Source: Mesopusillimonas faecipullorum (GTDB lineage: Bacteria > Pseudomonadota > Gammaproteobacteria > Burkholderiales > Burkholderiaceae_B). From it: DNA of 64,000 nucleotides. Shown piece after piece: positions 44,993-53,375 of this stretch. The notes under the pieces are model-generated. The model was not told where the DNA came from. It saw nothing but the letters and a program-made list of their open reading frames with translations, and did no database searches. Both the position numbers and the translations under genes were made by a program. The stretch lies in the NCBI RefSeq assembly GCF_020539505.1, contig NZ_JACDXW010000001.1:124001-188000 (forward strand), read 5' to 3'. The first letter of the stretch is position 1, and the number at the start of each line of letters is the position of its first letter.

Positions 44993-46465
44993 ATGCACGC
45001 CGATCAAATTCCAGCCGGCATTCTGCCCGCCCAGAACGCGCTGTACTATGGCGGCGCCTGGCACGCCCCCGCAGATGGGGAATTCGCCGACACCCTCAAC
45101 CCCGCCTACAACGAAGCCATACGGCAAGCGCCCGTGGGGCGCACCGCCGACGTCGATGCGGCGGTGCAAGCGGCGCAGGCGGCATTCCCGGCCTGGGCCG
45201 CGCTGCCGCCCGCGGAACGCGCCCGCCCCTTGTATCAGGCGGCGGAAGTGCTGCGCAAACATGCGGACGAACTCGCCCTGCTCGATGCGCTGAACAACGG
45301 CAACCCCGTTTCCATCCTGGCCAAGGATGCTCACTTCGCGGCGGACGGCATCGCCTACTTCGCGGGCCTGGCGCGCGAGATCAAGGGCGAGACCATACCC
45401 ATGGGGCCGGGCAACCTGAACTACACGGTGCGCGAGCCGCTGGGCGTCATCGCCCGCATCGTGGCCTACAACCATCCGCTGATGTTCGCCGCCTTGCGCA
45501 TCGCGGCGCCCCTGGCCGCCGGCAACACCGTGGTGGTCAAGGCCCCCGACCAGGCGCCGCTGTCCACGCTGCGGCTGGCCGAACTCATCGGCCATCTGTT
45601 TCCGCCCGGCGTGGTCAACTTCCTGTGCGGCGGAGCCGAATGCGGCCAGGCCCTGACCACCCATCCCCTGGTGCGCAAGATCACGCTGATAGGCGGCGTT
45701 CCGACCGGCAAGGCCGTCATGCGCAGCGCGGCGGACAGCCTCAAGCCCGTGCTGCTGGAACTGGGCGGCAAGAATGCGCTGGTCGCCTACCCGGATGCGG
45801 ACGTCGACAAGCTCGTGGAAGGCATCGTCGGCGGCATGAACTTCGCCTGGTCCGGCCAAAGCTGCGGCTCCACCAGCCGCGCCTTCCTGCACGAATCCCT
45901 GCATGACGAAGTGCTGGGGCGCGTGGCCGAGCTGGTCCAGCAGCGCCACAAGCCCGGCATACCCACCGACCCCGCCACGACCATGGGCTCGCTGGTAAGC
46001 GCCGCCCAACTGGAGAAGGTGCAGCGCTACGTCGCCTGGGCCCTGGAAGACGGCGCGCAACTGGTTACCGGCGGCAAGCAGCCGGACGACCCCGCGCTGA
46101 AAAACGGCTTCTTCCACGAGCCCACCGTGTTCGCAGGCGTCACGCCCGACATGCGCATCGCGCGCGAGGAAGTCTTCGGGCCCGTCCTCTCCGTTTTCAA
46201 ATGGAGCGACGAGGAAGCGCTATGGCCCATCGTGAACGCGGTGGACTTCGGCCTGACCGGCTCGATCTGGACACGCGACCTGGCCACCGCACACCGCGCC
46301 GCCCAGCGCATGCATACCGGCTACATCTGGATCAACAACACCAGCCAGCACTTTCTGGGCGCGCCGTTCGGCGGCGTCAAGCAGTCCGGCATCGGACGCG
46401 AGGAATGCTTCGAGGAACTGCTGGAGTTCACCGCGCAAAAGAACGTCAACGTCAAGCTGGCATAA
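44993..46465 (+). CDS. NAD(P)-dependent aldehyde dehydrogenase
   Basis: 490 residues, full-length ALDH superfamily enzyme. Key residues are Asn160 (VAYNHP), Lys183 (VVVKAPD), Glu256 (LLELGGKN) and the nucleophile Cys291 in SGQSCGS; the ending FGGVKQSGIGRE...NVNVKL is typical. It oxidises an aldehyde to the acid, probably the product of the GMC oxidoreductase encoded 8 bases downstream. AGGAAGGAG precedes ATG 44993. The open frame extends far upstream, but that part overlaps the operator and regulator and is not protein-like. The betaine/vanillin-type subgroup cannot be fixed. Confidence 0.94.
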   Translation: MHADQIPAGILPAQNALYYGGAWHAPADGEFADTLNPAYNEAIRQAPVGRTADVDAAVQAAQAAFPAWAALPPAERARPLYQAAEVLRKHADELALLDALNNGNPVSILAKDAHFAADGIAYFAGLAREIKGETIPMGPGNLNYTVREPLGVIARIVAYNHPLMFAALRIAAPLAAGNTVVVKAPDQAPLSTLRLAELIGHLFPPGVVNFLCGGAECGQALTTHPLVRKITLIGGVPTGKAVMRSAADSLKPVLLELGGKNALVAYPDADVDKLVEGIVGGMNFAWSGQSCGSTSRAFLHESLHDEVLGRVAELVQQRHKPGIPTDPATTMGSLVSAAQLEKVQRYVAWALEDGAQLVTGGKQPDDPALKNGFFHEPTVFAGVTPDMRIAREEVFGPVLSVFKWSDEEALWPIVNAVDFGLTGSIWTRDLATAHRAAQRMHTGYIWINNTSQHFLGAPFGGVKQSGIGREECFEELLEFTAQKNVNVKLA

Positions 46466-46473
46466 GCCTGGCC

Positions 46474-48084
46474 ATGGAGTACGACTACATCATCGTCGGC
46501 GCGGGTTCGGCAGGCTGCACGCTTGCCTACCGCCTCGGCGCAGACCCGGACGTAAAGATTCTCGTGCTCGAAGCCGGGGGGGCCGACCGCTCTCCCGTCA
46601 TACGCATTCCCCTTACCTGGGGGCTCATCCTGAAGCACCGCCTGTACGACTGGCAATACTTCACCGCCCCGGAGCCCAACCTGGACCAGCGCGAAATCGA
46701 ATGCGCCCGGGGCAAGGTGGTGGGCGGCTGTTCCTCCATCAACGGCATGGCCTACGGCCGCGGCCTGCCCGAGGACTACGACGGGTGGGCGCGGGAGCTG
46801 GGCCTGCCGGGCTGGTCCTTCGACGACGTGCTGCCCTATTTCAAGCGCAGCGAATCGTGGGAAGACGGCGCCAGCGCGCTGCGCGGCGGCGACGGCCCGC
46901 TGACGGTCAACCGCCTGCGCTATGAAGACCCCTTGGTCGACGCCTTTCTGCATGCCGCCCAGTCGCGCGGCTATCCGCTCACGCCCGACTACAACGGCGC
47001 CCAGCCCGAAGGGTTCGGGCCCATGCAAACGACGATACGCCGCGGCAAGCGCTGGAGCGCGGCCTCGGCCTATCTGCGCCCGGCCGTCGCGCGCGGCAAC
47101 GTCTCGGTGCTGACCGGCCAGCTGGCCGAGCGCATCCTGCTGGAGAACGGCCGCGCCGCCGGCGTCGTCGTTTCCAGCCGCAACGAGCGGCGCACGCTGC
47201 GCGCTAGGCGGGAAGTCATCGTGGCCGCCGGCGTCATCAATTCGCCGCAATTGCTCATGCTGTCCGGCATAGGCCCGGCGGACATGCTGGAAACCGCCGG
47301 CGTCAAGGTTCATACCCATTTGCCGGGCGTCGGAAGCAATCTGCACGATCATCTGGTATGCGACGTACGCTGGCAGCGCCAGTCGCCCGGCCCCATGCAC
47401 CGCGCCATGCGTGTGGACCGTATCGCCATGGACGTGCTGGGCGCATGGATGTTCGGCCGAGGCCGCTCCTGCGCCATACCCGCCGCCGCCGTCGGCCTGG
47501 TGCGCAGCAGCCCCGAGCTGGCGCTGCCCGACGTGCAGATGATTCTTGCCGCCGCGCCCATGACCATGGGCCCTTATCTGTGGCCTTTCGTTCAGCCCTA
47601 TCAGGACGCCTTCGGCCTCAAGGGTGTCTACCTGACTCCCGAAAGCCGTGGCCGCATCACACTCGTTTCCCCCGATGCCCGTGTGCCGGTGCGCATTGAA
47701 CAGAACTTTCTCTCCACCGAAACAGATCGGCGCGCCATGCGCGAGATGGTCAGGCGCATGCGCGAAATCGGCGGGCAGGCCGAACTGGCGCCCTATGCCA
47801 GCACGGAGCTGGCCCCCGGAGCGCAGGCCGTGACGGATGCGGACATCGACACTTTCGTGCGCCGGACCGCCATCACGCTGCATCATCCGGTAGGCACCTG
47901 CAAGATGGGCCGCGAAGACGACCCCATGTCCGTGCTGGACGCGCGGATGCGCGTACGCGGCACCGAAGGGCTGCGCGTGGTGGACGGTTCGGCCGTCCCG
48001 CGCACCGTGCGCGCGGCCACCAACGGCCCCATCATCATGATGGCGGAAAAAGCCGCCGACATGATTCTCGGCGCCAAAGGCTGA
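46474..48084 (+). CDS. GMC-family FAD-dependent alcohol dehydrogenase
   Basis: 536 residues. N-terminal FAD site YDYIIVGAGSAGCTLAYRLG and ILVLEAGG. GMC signature 1 is near 80-100 (GKVVGGCSSINGMAYGRG) and signature 2 near 255 (GVINSPQLLMLSGIGPA). Active-site His470/His471 lie in LHHPVGTCKMG and Asn517 in ATNGPIIMMAE. It matches choline-dehydrogenase / alcohol-dehydrogenase homologues that pass electrons to the respiratory chain. It lies 8 bases after the aldehyde dehydrogenase, so an alcohol-to-aldehyde-to-acid pair is likely (inference). Confidence 0.94.
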   Translation: MEYDYIIVGAGSAGCTLAYRLGADPDVKILVLEAGGADRSPVIRIPLTWGLILKHRLYDWQYFTAPEPNLDQREIECARGKVVGGCSSINGMAYGRGLPEDYDGWARELGLPGWSFDDVLPYFKRSESWEDGASALRGGDGPLTVNRLRYEDPLVDAFLHAAQSRGYPLTPDYNGAQPEGFGPMQTTIRRGKRWSAASAYLRPAVARGNVSVLTGQLAERILLENGRAAGVVVSSRNERRTLRARREVIVAAGVINSPQLLMLSGIGPADMLETAGVKVHTHLPGVGSNLHDHLVCDVRWQRQSPGPMHRAMRVDRIAMDVLGAWMFGRGRSCAIPAAAVGLVRSSPELALPDVQMILAAAPMTMGPYLWPFVQPYQDAFGLKGVYLTPESRGRITLVSPDARVPVRIEQNFLSTETDRRAMREMVRRMREIGGQAELAPYASTELAPGAQAVTDADIDTFVRRTAITLHHPVGTCKMGREDDPMSVLDARMRVRGTEGLRVVDGSAVPRTVRAATNGPIIMMAEKAADMILGAKG

Positions 48085-48130
48085 AGCCGCGCCGAACCGC
48101 ATTCTTTCACCCCTATCGCAGGAGAACGAC

Positions 48131-48835
48131 ATGGACCTCGACGTCCGTACCGAGCTGGCCACGGCCAACCACATCTTGTTCAACGAGGGCGTGCTGGACG
48201 GCTTCGGCCACGTCAGCGTACGGTGCCCCGGACGTCCCGAGCGCTTTTACATCGCACGCGCCATGGCGCCGGCCCTGGTCACCGCCGACGACATACTGGA
48301 AGTCGACCTGGACGGCCAGGTATACGACAACCAGAGGCGCCGTACCTATGTGGAGCGCTTCATCCACAGCGAAATCTATCGTGCCAGGCCCGACGTGCAG
48401 GCCATCGTCCACAGCCACTCGCCCACCGTCATCCCCTTCGGCGTCACCGGTACCCGGCTGCGCCCGGTTTGCCACATGAGCGGCTTTCTGGGCGGCAAAA
48501 CGCCCATCTACGAAATCCAGGACTTCATCGGGGAACGCTCCAACCTGCTCGTCACCAACCAGCGCCTGGGCAAGGCGCTGGCCGACACGCTGGGACGCGA
48601 GAACGTCGCGCTGATGCGCGGCCACGGCAACGTCATCGTGGGCGTCTCCATCAAGCAGGCCGTTTACCGCGCCATCTACACCGAGGCCAACGCCAAGCTG
48701 CAAATGCAGGCCCAGGCGCTGGGCACGGTCAATTACCTGACGGACGAGGAATGCGAGGAAACCGCCGCCATGGCGGACCAACACCTGGAACGACCCTGGG
48801 CGCTATGGGTGAGGCGGGCCGGCGGCTCGGCCTGA
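48131..48835 (+). CDS. Class II aldolase/adducin family protein
   Basis: 234 residues. Fold signatures: NHILFNEGVLDGFGHVSVRCPG at residues 15-36, the metal-binding HSHSPTVIPFG at about 95, and a third His in MRGHGNVIVG. Members include fuculose-phosphate aldolase and several decarboxylases or dehydratases, so the reaction is uncertain. CAGGAGAACGAC precedes ATG 48131. It is third in the regulator-controlled operon, 46 bases after the GMC gene, and ends at a long shared hairpin. Confidence 0.9.
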   Translation: MDLDVRTELATANHILFNEGVLDGFGHVSVRCPGRPERFYIARAMAPALVTADDILEVDLDGQVYDNQRRRTYVERFIHSEIYRARPDVQAIVHSHSPTVIPFGVTGTRLRPVCHMSGFLGGKTPIYEIQDFIGERSNLLVTNQRLGKALADTLGRENVALMRGHGNVIVGVSIKQAVYRAIYTEANAKLQMQAQALGTVNYLTDEECEETAAMADQHLERPWALWVRRAGGSA

Positions 48836-48856
48836 GACGACAAGCCAAGCTGCACG

Positions 48857-48899
48857 CAAAGAGGCCGGGCCGCACATGGATGCGGCCCGGCCTCTTTGC
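48857..48899. terminator. Bidirectional terminator between the aldolase and dctM genes
   Basis: An 18-base-pair GC-rich stem: GAGGCCGGGCCGCA pairs with TGCGGCCCGGCCTC, extended by CAAA / TTTG, around a six-base loop. It is shared by the two convergent operons. Confidence 0.8.
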
Positions 48900-48917
48900 G
48901 TTGGCTGAAGCTTGCGT

Positions 48918-50234
48918 CTACCCCATCAACCCCGGCAGGAAAGTCACCAGTCCCGGCAGCCCCACCAGCAAGGCGGTAATGAGCAGCGCGGCCGCGATGA
49001 ACGGCACCGACGCCCGGATGACCTCGCCCAGCTTCGTCCCTGGCGGCGCGACCGCCACCAGCACGAACAAACCCATGCCGAAAGGCGGCGTCGTCAGGCT
49101 GATCTCCAGCATGAGCAGAATCAGAATGGCGAGCCAGATAGGATCGAAACCCAGGCTGGCGGCCAGCGGGAAGAAAATGGGCGTCACCAGCATGATGATG
49201 GAAACCGACTCCATGAGCATGCCCAGCACCAGCACGATCAGCAACATGCCGACGATGACCCACAGCGGGTGGATCTGTAGCGAGGTCGCCCAGGAGATCA
49301 GGCCGCCGGAGGCGCCCGACAAGGCCAGCATCTGGCTGAACGTGGAAGCGCCGACGATGATGAGAAACACCATCCCCGTCACCCGCACCGTACCCTGGAT
49401 GGACTTACGCAGGCTCCGCCAGGTAAGCGCCCGGAAGGCGAACGCCAGTATCAGCACGCCCAGCACCCCGAACGCCGCGGCCTCCGACGGCGTGGCCACG
49501 CCCAGGATGATCAGGCCGACGACCATGAAGATGACGCCGCCCATGGGCAACACGTTGGTCAGGAACAGGCGCAGCTTCTGGCCGCCCGACAGCGCTTCGA
49601 CGTCGTACTGGGGCGCAGATTCCGGCCGGCGCCAAATCGTAAAGAAAATGACGCAGATGTAGGCCGCCGCCAGCAGGAGGCCGGGCACGATGCCGGCGAT
49701 GAGCAGGCGGCCTATGTCGACTTGCGCGATGCTGCCCAGCAGCACGCCCAGCGTCGAGGGCGGAATCATGATGGCCAGGCCGCCCGTGGCGATGATGGCG
49801 CCCATGGAGAGCACCGGCGCATACCGGCGGCGTGTCATTTCCGGCAATAGCGTGGAGCCCAGCATCGCCACGTTGGCGATGCTGGAGCCGGACAGCGCGG
49901 CGAACAGCGTGCCGCCGCCCACCGTCAAATAAGACAAGCGCCCCGGAATGCGGCCCAGGATCTTGTCGATGGCGTCGAACACGCGCAACGCTATGCCGGT
50001 ATGGAAGAACAGCTCGCCCATTAGCAGGAACAAGGGCACCGGCGTCAGCGTGAACGTCGTTACCGACGTCGTGGCGTTGGCCACCAGTTGCATGATGGCG
50101 GCCTCGCCGCCTATGAATACCAAGGCGCCGATCAGGTTGGCGGCCAGGAAGGCGAACGCCACTGGAACGCGTATGCCCATCAGCAGCAGGATAGTGCCCA
50201 CCAGCACCAGCCCGGCAAGATACCAGCTCATCAT
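48918..50234 (-). CDS. TRAP transporter large permease (DctM-like)
   Basis: 438 residues, about twelve to thirteen membrane helices. Family marks: LLLMGIRVPVAFAFLAANLIG, LPLFLLMGE-type PVPLFLLMGELFFHTGI, the GSSIANVAMLGS elevator loop and MIPPSTLGVLLGS, with a matching second repeat. It forms the Na+-driven transport core for a carboxylate-like solute delivered by DctP. The start ATG 50234 overlaps the dctQ stop. It closes the dctP-Q-M operon, convergent with the aldolase gene. Confidence 0.93.
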   Translation of the reverse strand: MMSWYLAGLVLVGTILLLMGIRVPVAFAFLAANLIGALVFIGGEAAIMQLVANATTSVTTFTLTPVPLFLLMGELFFHTGIALRVFDAIDKILGRIPGRLSYLTVGGGTLFAALSGSSIANVAMLGSTLLPEMTRRRYAPVLSMGAIIATGGLAIMIPPSTLGVLLGSIAQVDIGRLLIAGIVPGLLLAAAYICVIFFTIWRRPESAPQYDVEALSGGQKLRLFLTNVLPMGGVIFMVVGLIILGVATPSEAAAFGVLGVLILAFAFRALTWRSLRKSIQGTVRVTGMVFLIIVGASTFSQMLALSGASGGLISWATSLQIHPLWVIVGMLLIVLVLGMLMESVSIIMLVTPIFFPLAASLGFDPIWLAILILLMLEISLTTPPFGMGLFVLVAVAPPGTKLGEVIRASVPFIAAALLITALLVGLPGLVTFLPGLMG

Positions 50235-50767
50235 GGCGCCACCTGCTCGGTTACCGGCCTGTCGTACATGTCTTCGCGGCGCACCAGGAAACGCAGCAAC
50301 TCCGTCGCGCAAAACACGAAGCCTACCGCCAGCACGGCGTACAGAAACCAGCGCGGCAAGATGATGGAGCGGATGTCGACCTCGCCGCGCGCTGCGGCAT
50401 CCAAGGCCATCACCGCGGCGTACCAGGCCATGATGCCGCACACGGCGATGCTAAGCACGATGGCGACGATGCCCAGCAGCCGCTGACATCTCTTGCTTGC
50501 CACCGCTTCCAGCACGCCCACCCAGACGTGGCAGCGCTCGCGCACCAGCAGCGGCGCCGCTCCCATCGTCGCTATCAGCATCGCGTATTCCGTCAGCGTG
50601 CTGGTGGCCGCCGGCGTGGGCAGCCCCAGGTTGCGCAAGGTGACGTCGAAGACGATGGCGACGAAGGTTCCCACTATCACCACTCCCGCCAGGATCGCCA
50701 TCCCGTAGATGAGGGCGTCATACCCTCGCGAGAGAACGGCCATCCCTGTCTGCTTGCCGTGCGCCAT
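50231..50767 (-). CDS. TRAP transporter small permease (DctQ-like)
   Basis: 178 residues with four membrane helices. Typical features are the helix-2/loop region LTEYAMLIATMGAAPLLVRERCHVWVGV and a hydrophobic C-terminal pair ending RREDMYDRPVTEQVAP. It scaffolds the large permease. It overlaps dctM by four bases and lies 27 bases after dctP. Confidence 0.9.
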   Translation of the reverse strand: MAHGKQTGMAVLSRGYDALIYGMAILAGVVIVGTFVAIVFDVTLRNLGLPTPAATSTLTEYAMLIATMGAAPLLVRERCHVWVGVLEAVASKRCQRLLGIVAIVLSIAVCGIMAWYAAVMALDAAARGEVDIRSIILPRWFLYAVLAVGFVFCATELLRFLVRREDMYDRPVTEQVAP

Positions 50768-50794
50768 GGCTAGGCTCCTCTTGCTCGCGTCCGG

Positions 50795-51766
50795 TTATTC
50801 TTGGTACAGCTTGGCTTTCAGCGCTTCCACATTGCTGGGGTCGCGGCTGGCCAGGCGGTCCCAGACCAGGTCGTGGGCTATCTTGCGATGCAAGGCCGGG
50901 TTGCCGACCTCCACGGTCTGCACGCCGGCTTCCCTCAGTATCTTGTCTTCACGTTCGCGTATGGCGCCGAAGTCGCTTTGGGTGGCGCGCTCGTGCTCGA
51001 CGGCGGCCTGCTCGATGATCTGCCTGGCCTGTTCAGGCAGGGCGTCCCACTTCTTGCCGTTCATCATGATGACCAGATCGAGCTGCCACACGGGCGGCGC
51101 CACCTGGTACTTCAGGAACTTGTGCACGCCGATATCGGTATAGCTGATCGCCGGCCAGCCCAGCCCGCGCACCACGCCGCGCTCCAGCGCCGTGAACATT
51201 TCCGCCGTCTGCAGCATCACGTTGTTGCCGCCCAGCTTCTCGAACCATTCCTTGTAAGCCGGCGTCGAGCGCATCTGCAGGCCGGTCAGGTCGAGCACGC
51301 CTTCGCTGGTCATCTTGGGCTTGTCCACGAGATAGACGTAGAACGGAATACCGCCGCTTTGCCAGCCTATGAATTGCGCATTGAGCTTCTTGCGCCAGAT
51401 GTCGTTGAGCATCTTGGTCGCGCCGTTCTCGCGCGCCTGTACCGGGCCTGCCGTGGCGCCAAACAAGGCATCCGCCTCGGGCACGATGCCGTTGTAGTAC
51501 GAGGCCGGCCCCATCTGCATGTCGAAAACGCCATTGCGCAGCGCGGTGTCCTGTTGCTGGGGCGGAATAACTTCGGGGCCGCCGACGAACTGAACCCGCA
51601 CGACGCCTTCGCCCGCCTTGTTGACCCGCTCGATGAAGGTCTGGAACTGCTTGGTGAACTCCAGGTTCGAGGGAAAGGCCGAAATCGCCCGCAGCGTTAC
51701 CGGCTCCGCGAACGCCGGCGCGCTAAGCACGGCATAGGCCGCGATGGCAAGAAATAGCTTGCGCAT
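50795..51766 (-). CDS. TRAP transporter solute-binding protein (DctP-like)
   Basis: 323 residues. A signal peptide (MRKLFLAIAAYAVLSAPAFA) is followed by the two-lobed DctP fold: LRAISAFPSNLEFTKQF, FVGGPEVIPPQQQ, and the Arg of GLQMRSTPAYKEWFEKLGG that normally holds a substrate carboxylate. It therefore probably binds an organic acid in the periplasm. It leads the dctP-Q-M operon; its promoter region contains the palindrome at 51861-51886 that matches the one beside the LysR gene. Confidence 0.93.
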   Translation of the reverse strand: MRKLFLAIAAYAVLSAPAFAEPVTLRAISAFPSNLEFTKQFQTFIERVNKAGEGVVRVQFVGGPEVIPPQQQDTALRNGVFDMQMGPASYYNGIVPEADALFGATAGPVQARENGATKMLNDIWRKKLNAQFIGWQSGGIPFYVYLVDKPKMTSEGVLDLTGLQMRSTPAYKEWFEKLGGNNVMLQTAEMFTALERGVVRGLGWPAISYTDIGVHKFLKYQVAPPVWQLDLVIMMNGKKWDALPEQARQIIEQAAVEHERATQSDFGAIREREDKILREAGVQTVEVGNPALHRKIAHDLVWDRLASRDPSNVEALKAKLYQE

Positions 51767-51860
51767 GATAGAACTCCTCCTGTAATGCCGGTTTAAAATA
51801 CCGGCTTGGAGGAAATTCTAAACAGCGCACCTCATAATGAATAATATGTTTTTCGACCCC

Positions 51861-51886
51861 TTTTCATAGCCGATAGGCTATGAAAA
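51861..51886. promoter_or_regulatory. Palindromic operator upstream of dctP
   Basis: Perfect inverted repeat: TTTTCATAGCC, spacer GATA, GGCTATGAAAA. Its core CATAGCC-GATA-GGCTATG differs from the palindrome at 44837-44854 only at the third-from-inner symmetric pair and in the spacer. It lies about 95 bases before dctP and 70 bases before the DUF1841 gene. Confidence 0.7.
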
Positions 51887-51956
51887 ACGAATAATGGGAA
51901 GGGACTGATGACGTAAAATCAAGGGGTCTTCTTGTTATCCGGGCACTTTCCCACCG

Positions 51957-52388
51957 ATGTTCAATCCCTCAAAAGAGCAGGTTCGGCAGTTTTTCACCGA
52001 AGCGTGGCGCAAGCATCGCCACGGCCAGTCGCTGACGCCGCTGGAAGCGCAGGCGCTGGACTGGATGCTGCAGCACCCCGAATATCATGCAGACCTGGAG
52101 GACCCGGGCGCGGCGCAGGCCGAGTACGCCGTCGAGGGTGGGCGCACCAATCCGTTTTTGCATTTATCCATGCACCTGGCCATTACCGAGCAGCTTTCCA
52201 TCGACCAGCCGCCCGGCATACGGGCGGCCCACGAACGGCTGCTGCGACGCACCGGCAACCCGCACGAAGCCGCGCATGAAATCATGGAATGCCTGGGCCA
52301 AGTCGTCTGGGAATCCCAGCGCCTGGGCAAGCCGTTCAGCAGCGAGCACTATCTGGATTTGCTGAACCGGCGCGCCACCTTGCTCTGA
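51957..52388 (+). CDS. DUF1841 family protein
   Basis: A 143-residue soluble protein with the family pattern MFNPSKEQVRQFFTEAW, ALDWMLQHPEYH, NPFLHLSMHLAITEQLSIDQP and a late HEIMECLGQVVWESQR. Function is unknown; in many beta-proteobacteria it sits near small cytochromes c, as here. There is no clear ribosome site before ATG 51957. It is divergent from the TRAP operon. Confidence 0.9.
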   Translation: MFNPSKEQVRQFFTEAWRKHRHGQSLTPLEAQALDWMLQHPEYHADLEDPGAAQAEYAVEGGRTNPFLHLSMHLAITEQLSIDQPPGIRAAHERLLRRTGNPHEAAHEIMECLGQVVWESQRLGKPFSSEHYLDLLNRRATLL

Positions 52389-52515
52389 AGCCGGGCGGCA
52401 CGAGAAGCCCCGCACCGGCCGCACGCGCGCAAAAGACGCGGCCCAGCGGCCGGGACGAGCATCCGCAAGCATGCCCATGGCGAAGCCGGGCACTCTTGCG
52501 GCATGCGGCGCCGTC

Positions 52516-52875
52516 TTAGCGGCGCACGCCCAGCGGAGACGGCAGGGAAGCCAGCCAGGCCGAGATGTTCGCGATGTCGGTGTCGGACAACTGCTGCGCC
52601 ATGGCGCCCATCACGGCATTGACGCGCACATTGGCGCCGCTTACGCCCTCTTGGCCGCGCTTGTAGGCGCGCAGGGAATGAGCGATGTAGTCGGCGTGCT
52701 GTCCGGCCAGAACGGGGTAGCTGGGCAGGATGGACGTCTTGGCGTCTTCGCCATGACAGGTCATGCAAGTGTATTTTTCGAATGCGGCTTTTCCGGCGGC
52801 CAAGTCGGCTGCGTTGCCGGCAGGCGCCAACATAGAGCAGACCAAGGCGGCCATGGCAAGTGTCAGTTTTTTCAT
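52516..52875 (-). CDS. Small c-type cytochrome (class I)
   Basis: 119 residues. A signal peptide (MKKLTLAMAALVCSMLAPAGNA) leads to one heme site, YTCMTCHGED (Cys-Met-Thr-Cys-His). A downstream Met in VNAVMGAMAQQLSDTD is the probable sixth ligand. It is a periplasmic electron carrier, cytochrome c553/c4-like. GGGGGCC precedes ATG 52875. It is 12 bases after a similar cytochrome gene and is probably co-transcribed; the pair may pass electrons together. Confidence 0.93.
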   Translation of the reverse strand: MKKLTLAMAALVCSMLAPAGNAADLAAGKAAFEKYTCMTCHGEDAKTSILPSYPVLAGQHADYIAHSLRAYKRGQEGVSGANVRVNAVMGAMAQQLSDTDIANISAWLASLPSPLGVRR

Positions 52876-52887
52876 GTGGCCCCCGAT

Positions 52888-53244
52888 TTATTTCAGATTC
52901 GAATAATAGGCAGCCAAATCAGCCATGTCTTGTGGAGACAGGTTTTGCGCGATGGCTTGCATGGTGGGGAATGAACGGGCACCACTGGCGTATTCCTGCA
53001 GGGCAACTACTATGTACTCTGCATTTTGGCCGGCAATTTTGGGCACATGCACGACCTCGGGGAATGCAGCCTTGTACGCGGGAATACCATGGCAACCTAT
53101 GCACATGGAAATTTTGCCCTGAGCCGCCTTAGGGTCTCCAACCACGGCGGTATCCTGCGCACAGACCTGACCAGACATGGCAAACAACACCGTGGCGGCC
53201 AGAGCCGGCAACGCGCGCACTGCTGTTTTTGCTCGCAACGTCAT
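52888..53244 (-). CDS. Small c-type cytochrome (class I)
   Basis: 118 residues. A signal peptide ends ...SGQVCAQ. One heme motif, ISMCIGCHGIPAYKAAFPE, is followed by VPKIAGQNAEYIVVALQEYASG and a Met ligand region FPTMQAIAQNLSPQD. It is paralogous to the downstream cytochrome. I set the start at ATG 53244 with AAGAG upstream; 16 further codons are open but have no ribosome site. It is divergent from the MoxR gene. Confidence 0.92.
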   Translation of the reverse strand: MTLRAKTAVRALPALAATVLFAMSGQVCAQDTAVVGDPKAAQGKISMCIGCHGIPAYKAAFPEVVHVPKIAGQNAEYIVVALQEYASGARSFPTMQAIAQNLSPQDMADLAAYYSNLK

Positions 53245-53375
53245 AATAGCTCTTTTGGTGATAGTTGAACGCAATCGCCGGACGACAATCAAACTCCGAC
53301 AGATCGTGGCGATTGTACGATAATTGCTGCGATCTTCTAATCATCGGTTTCCATACCAGTATACGGACTTACCAA

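Noticed and set aside
44762-46117. Upstream extension of the LysR frame to 809 codons
   Set aside because: The extension runs through the operator and antisense to the aldehyde dehydrogenase. The ATG at 44761 has a ribosome site and begins protein-like sequence.
46321-48183. A 620-codon open frame on the minus strand
   Set aside because: Antisense to the GMC oxidoreductase in GC-rich DNA, where stops are rare on the opposite strand; no family resemblance and no ribosome site.
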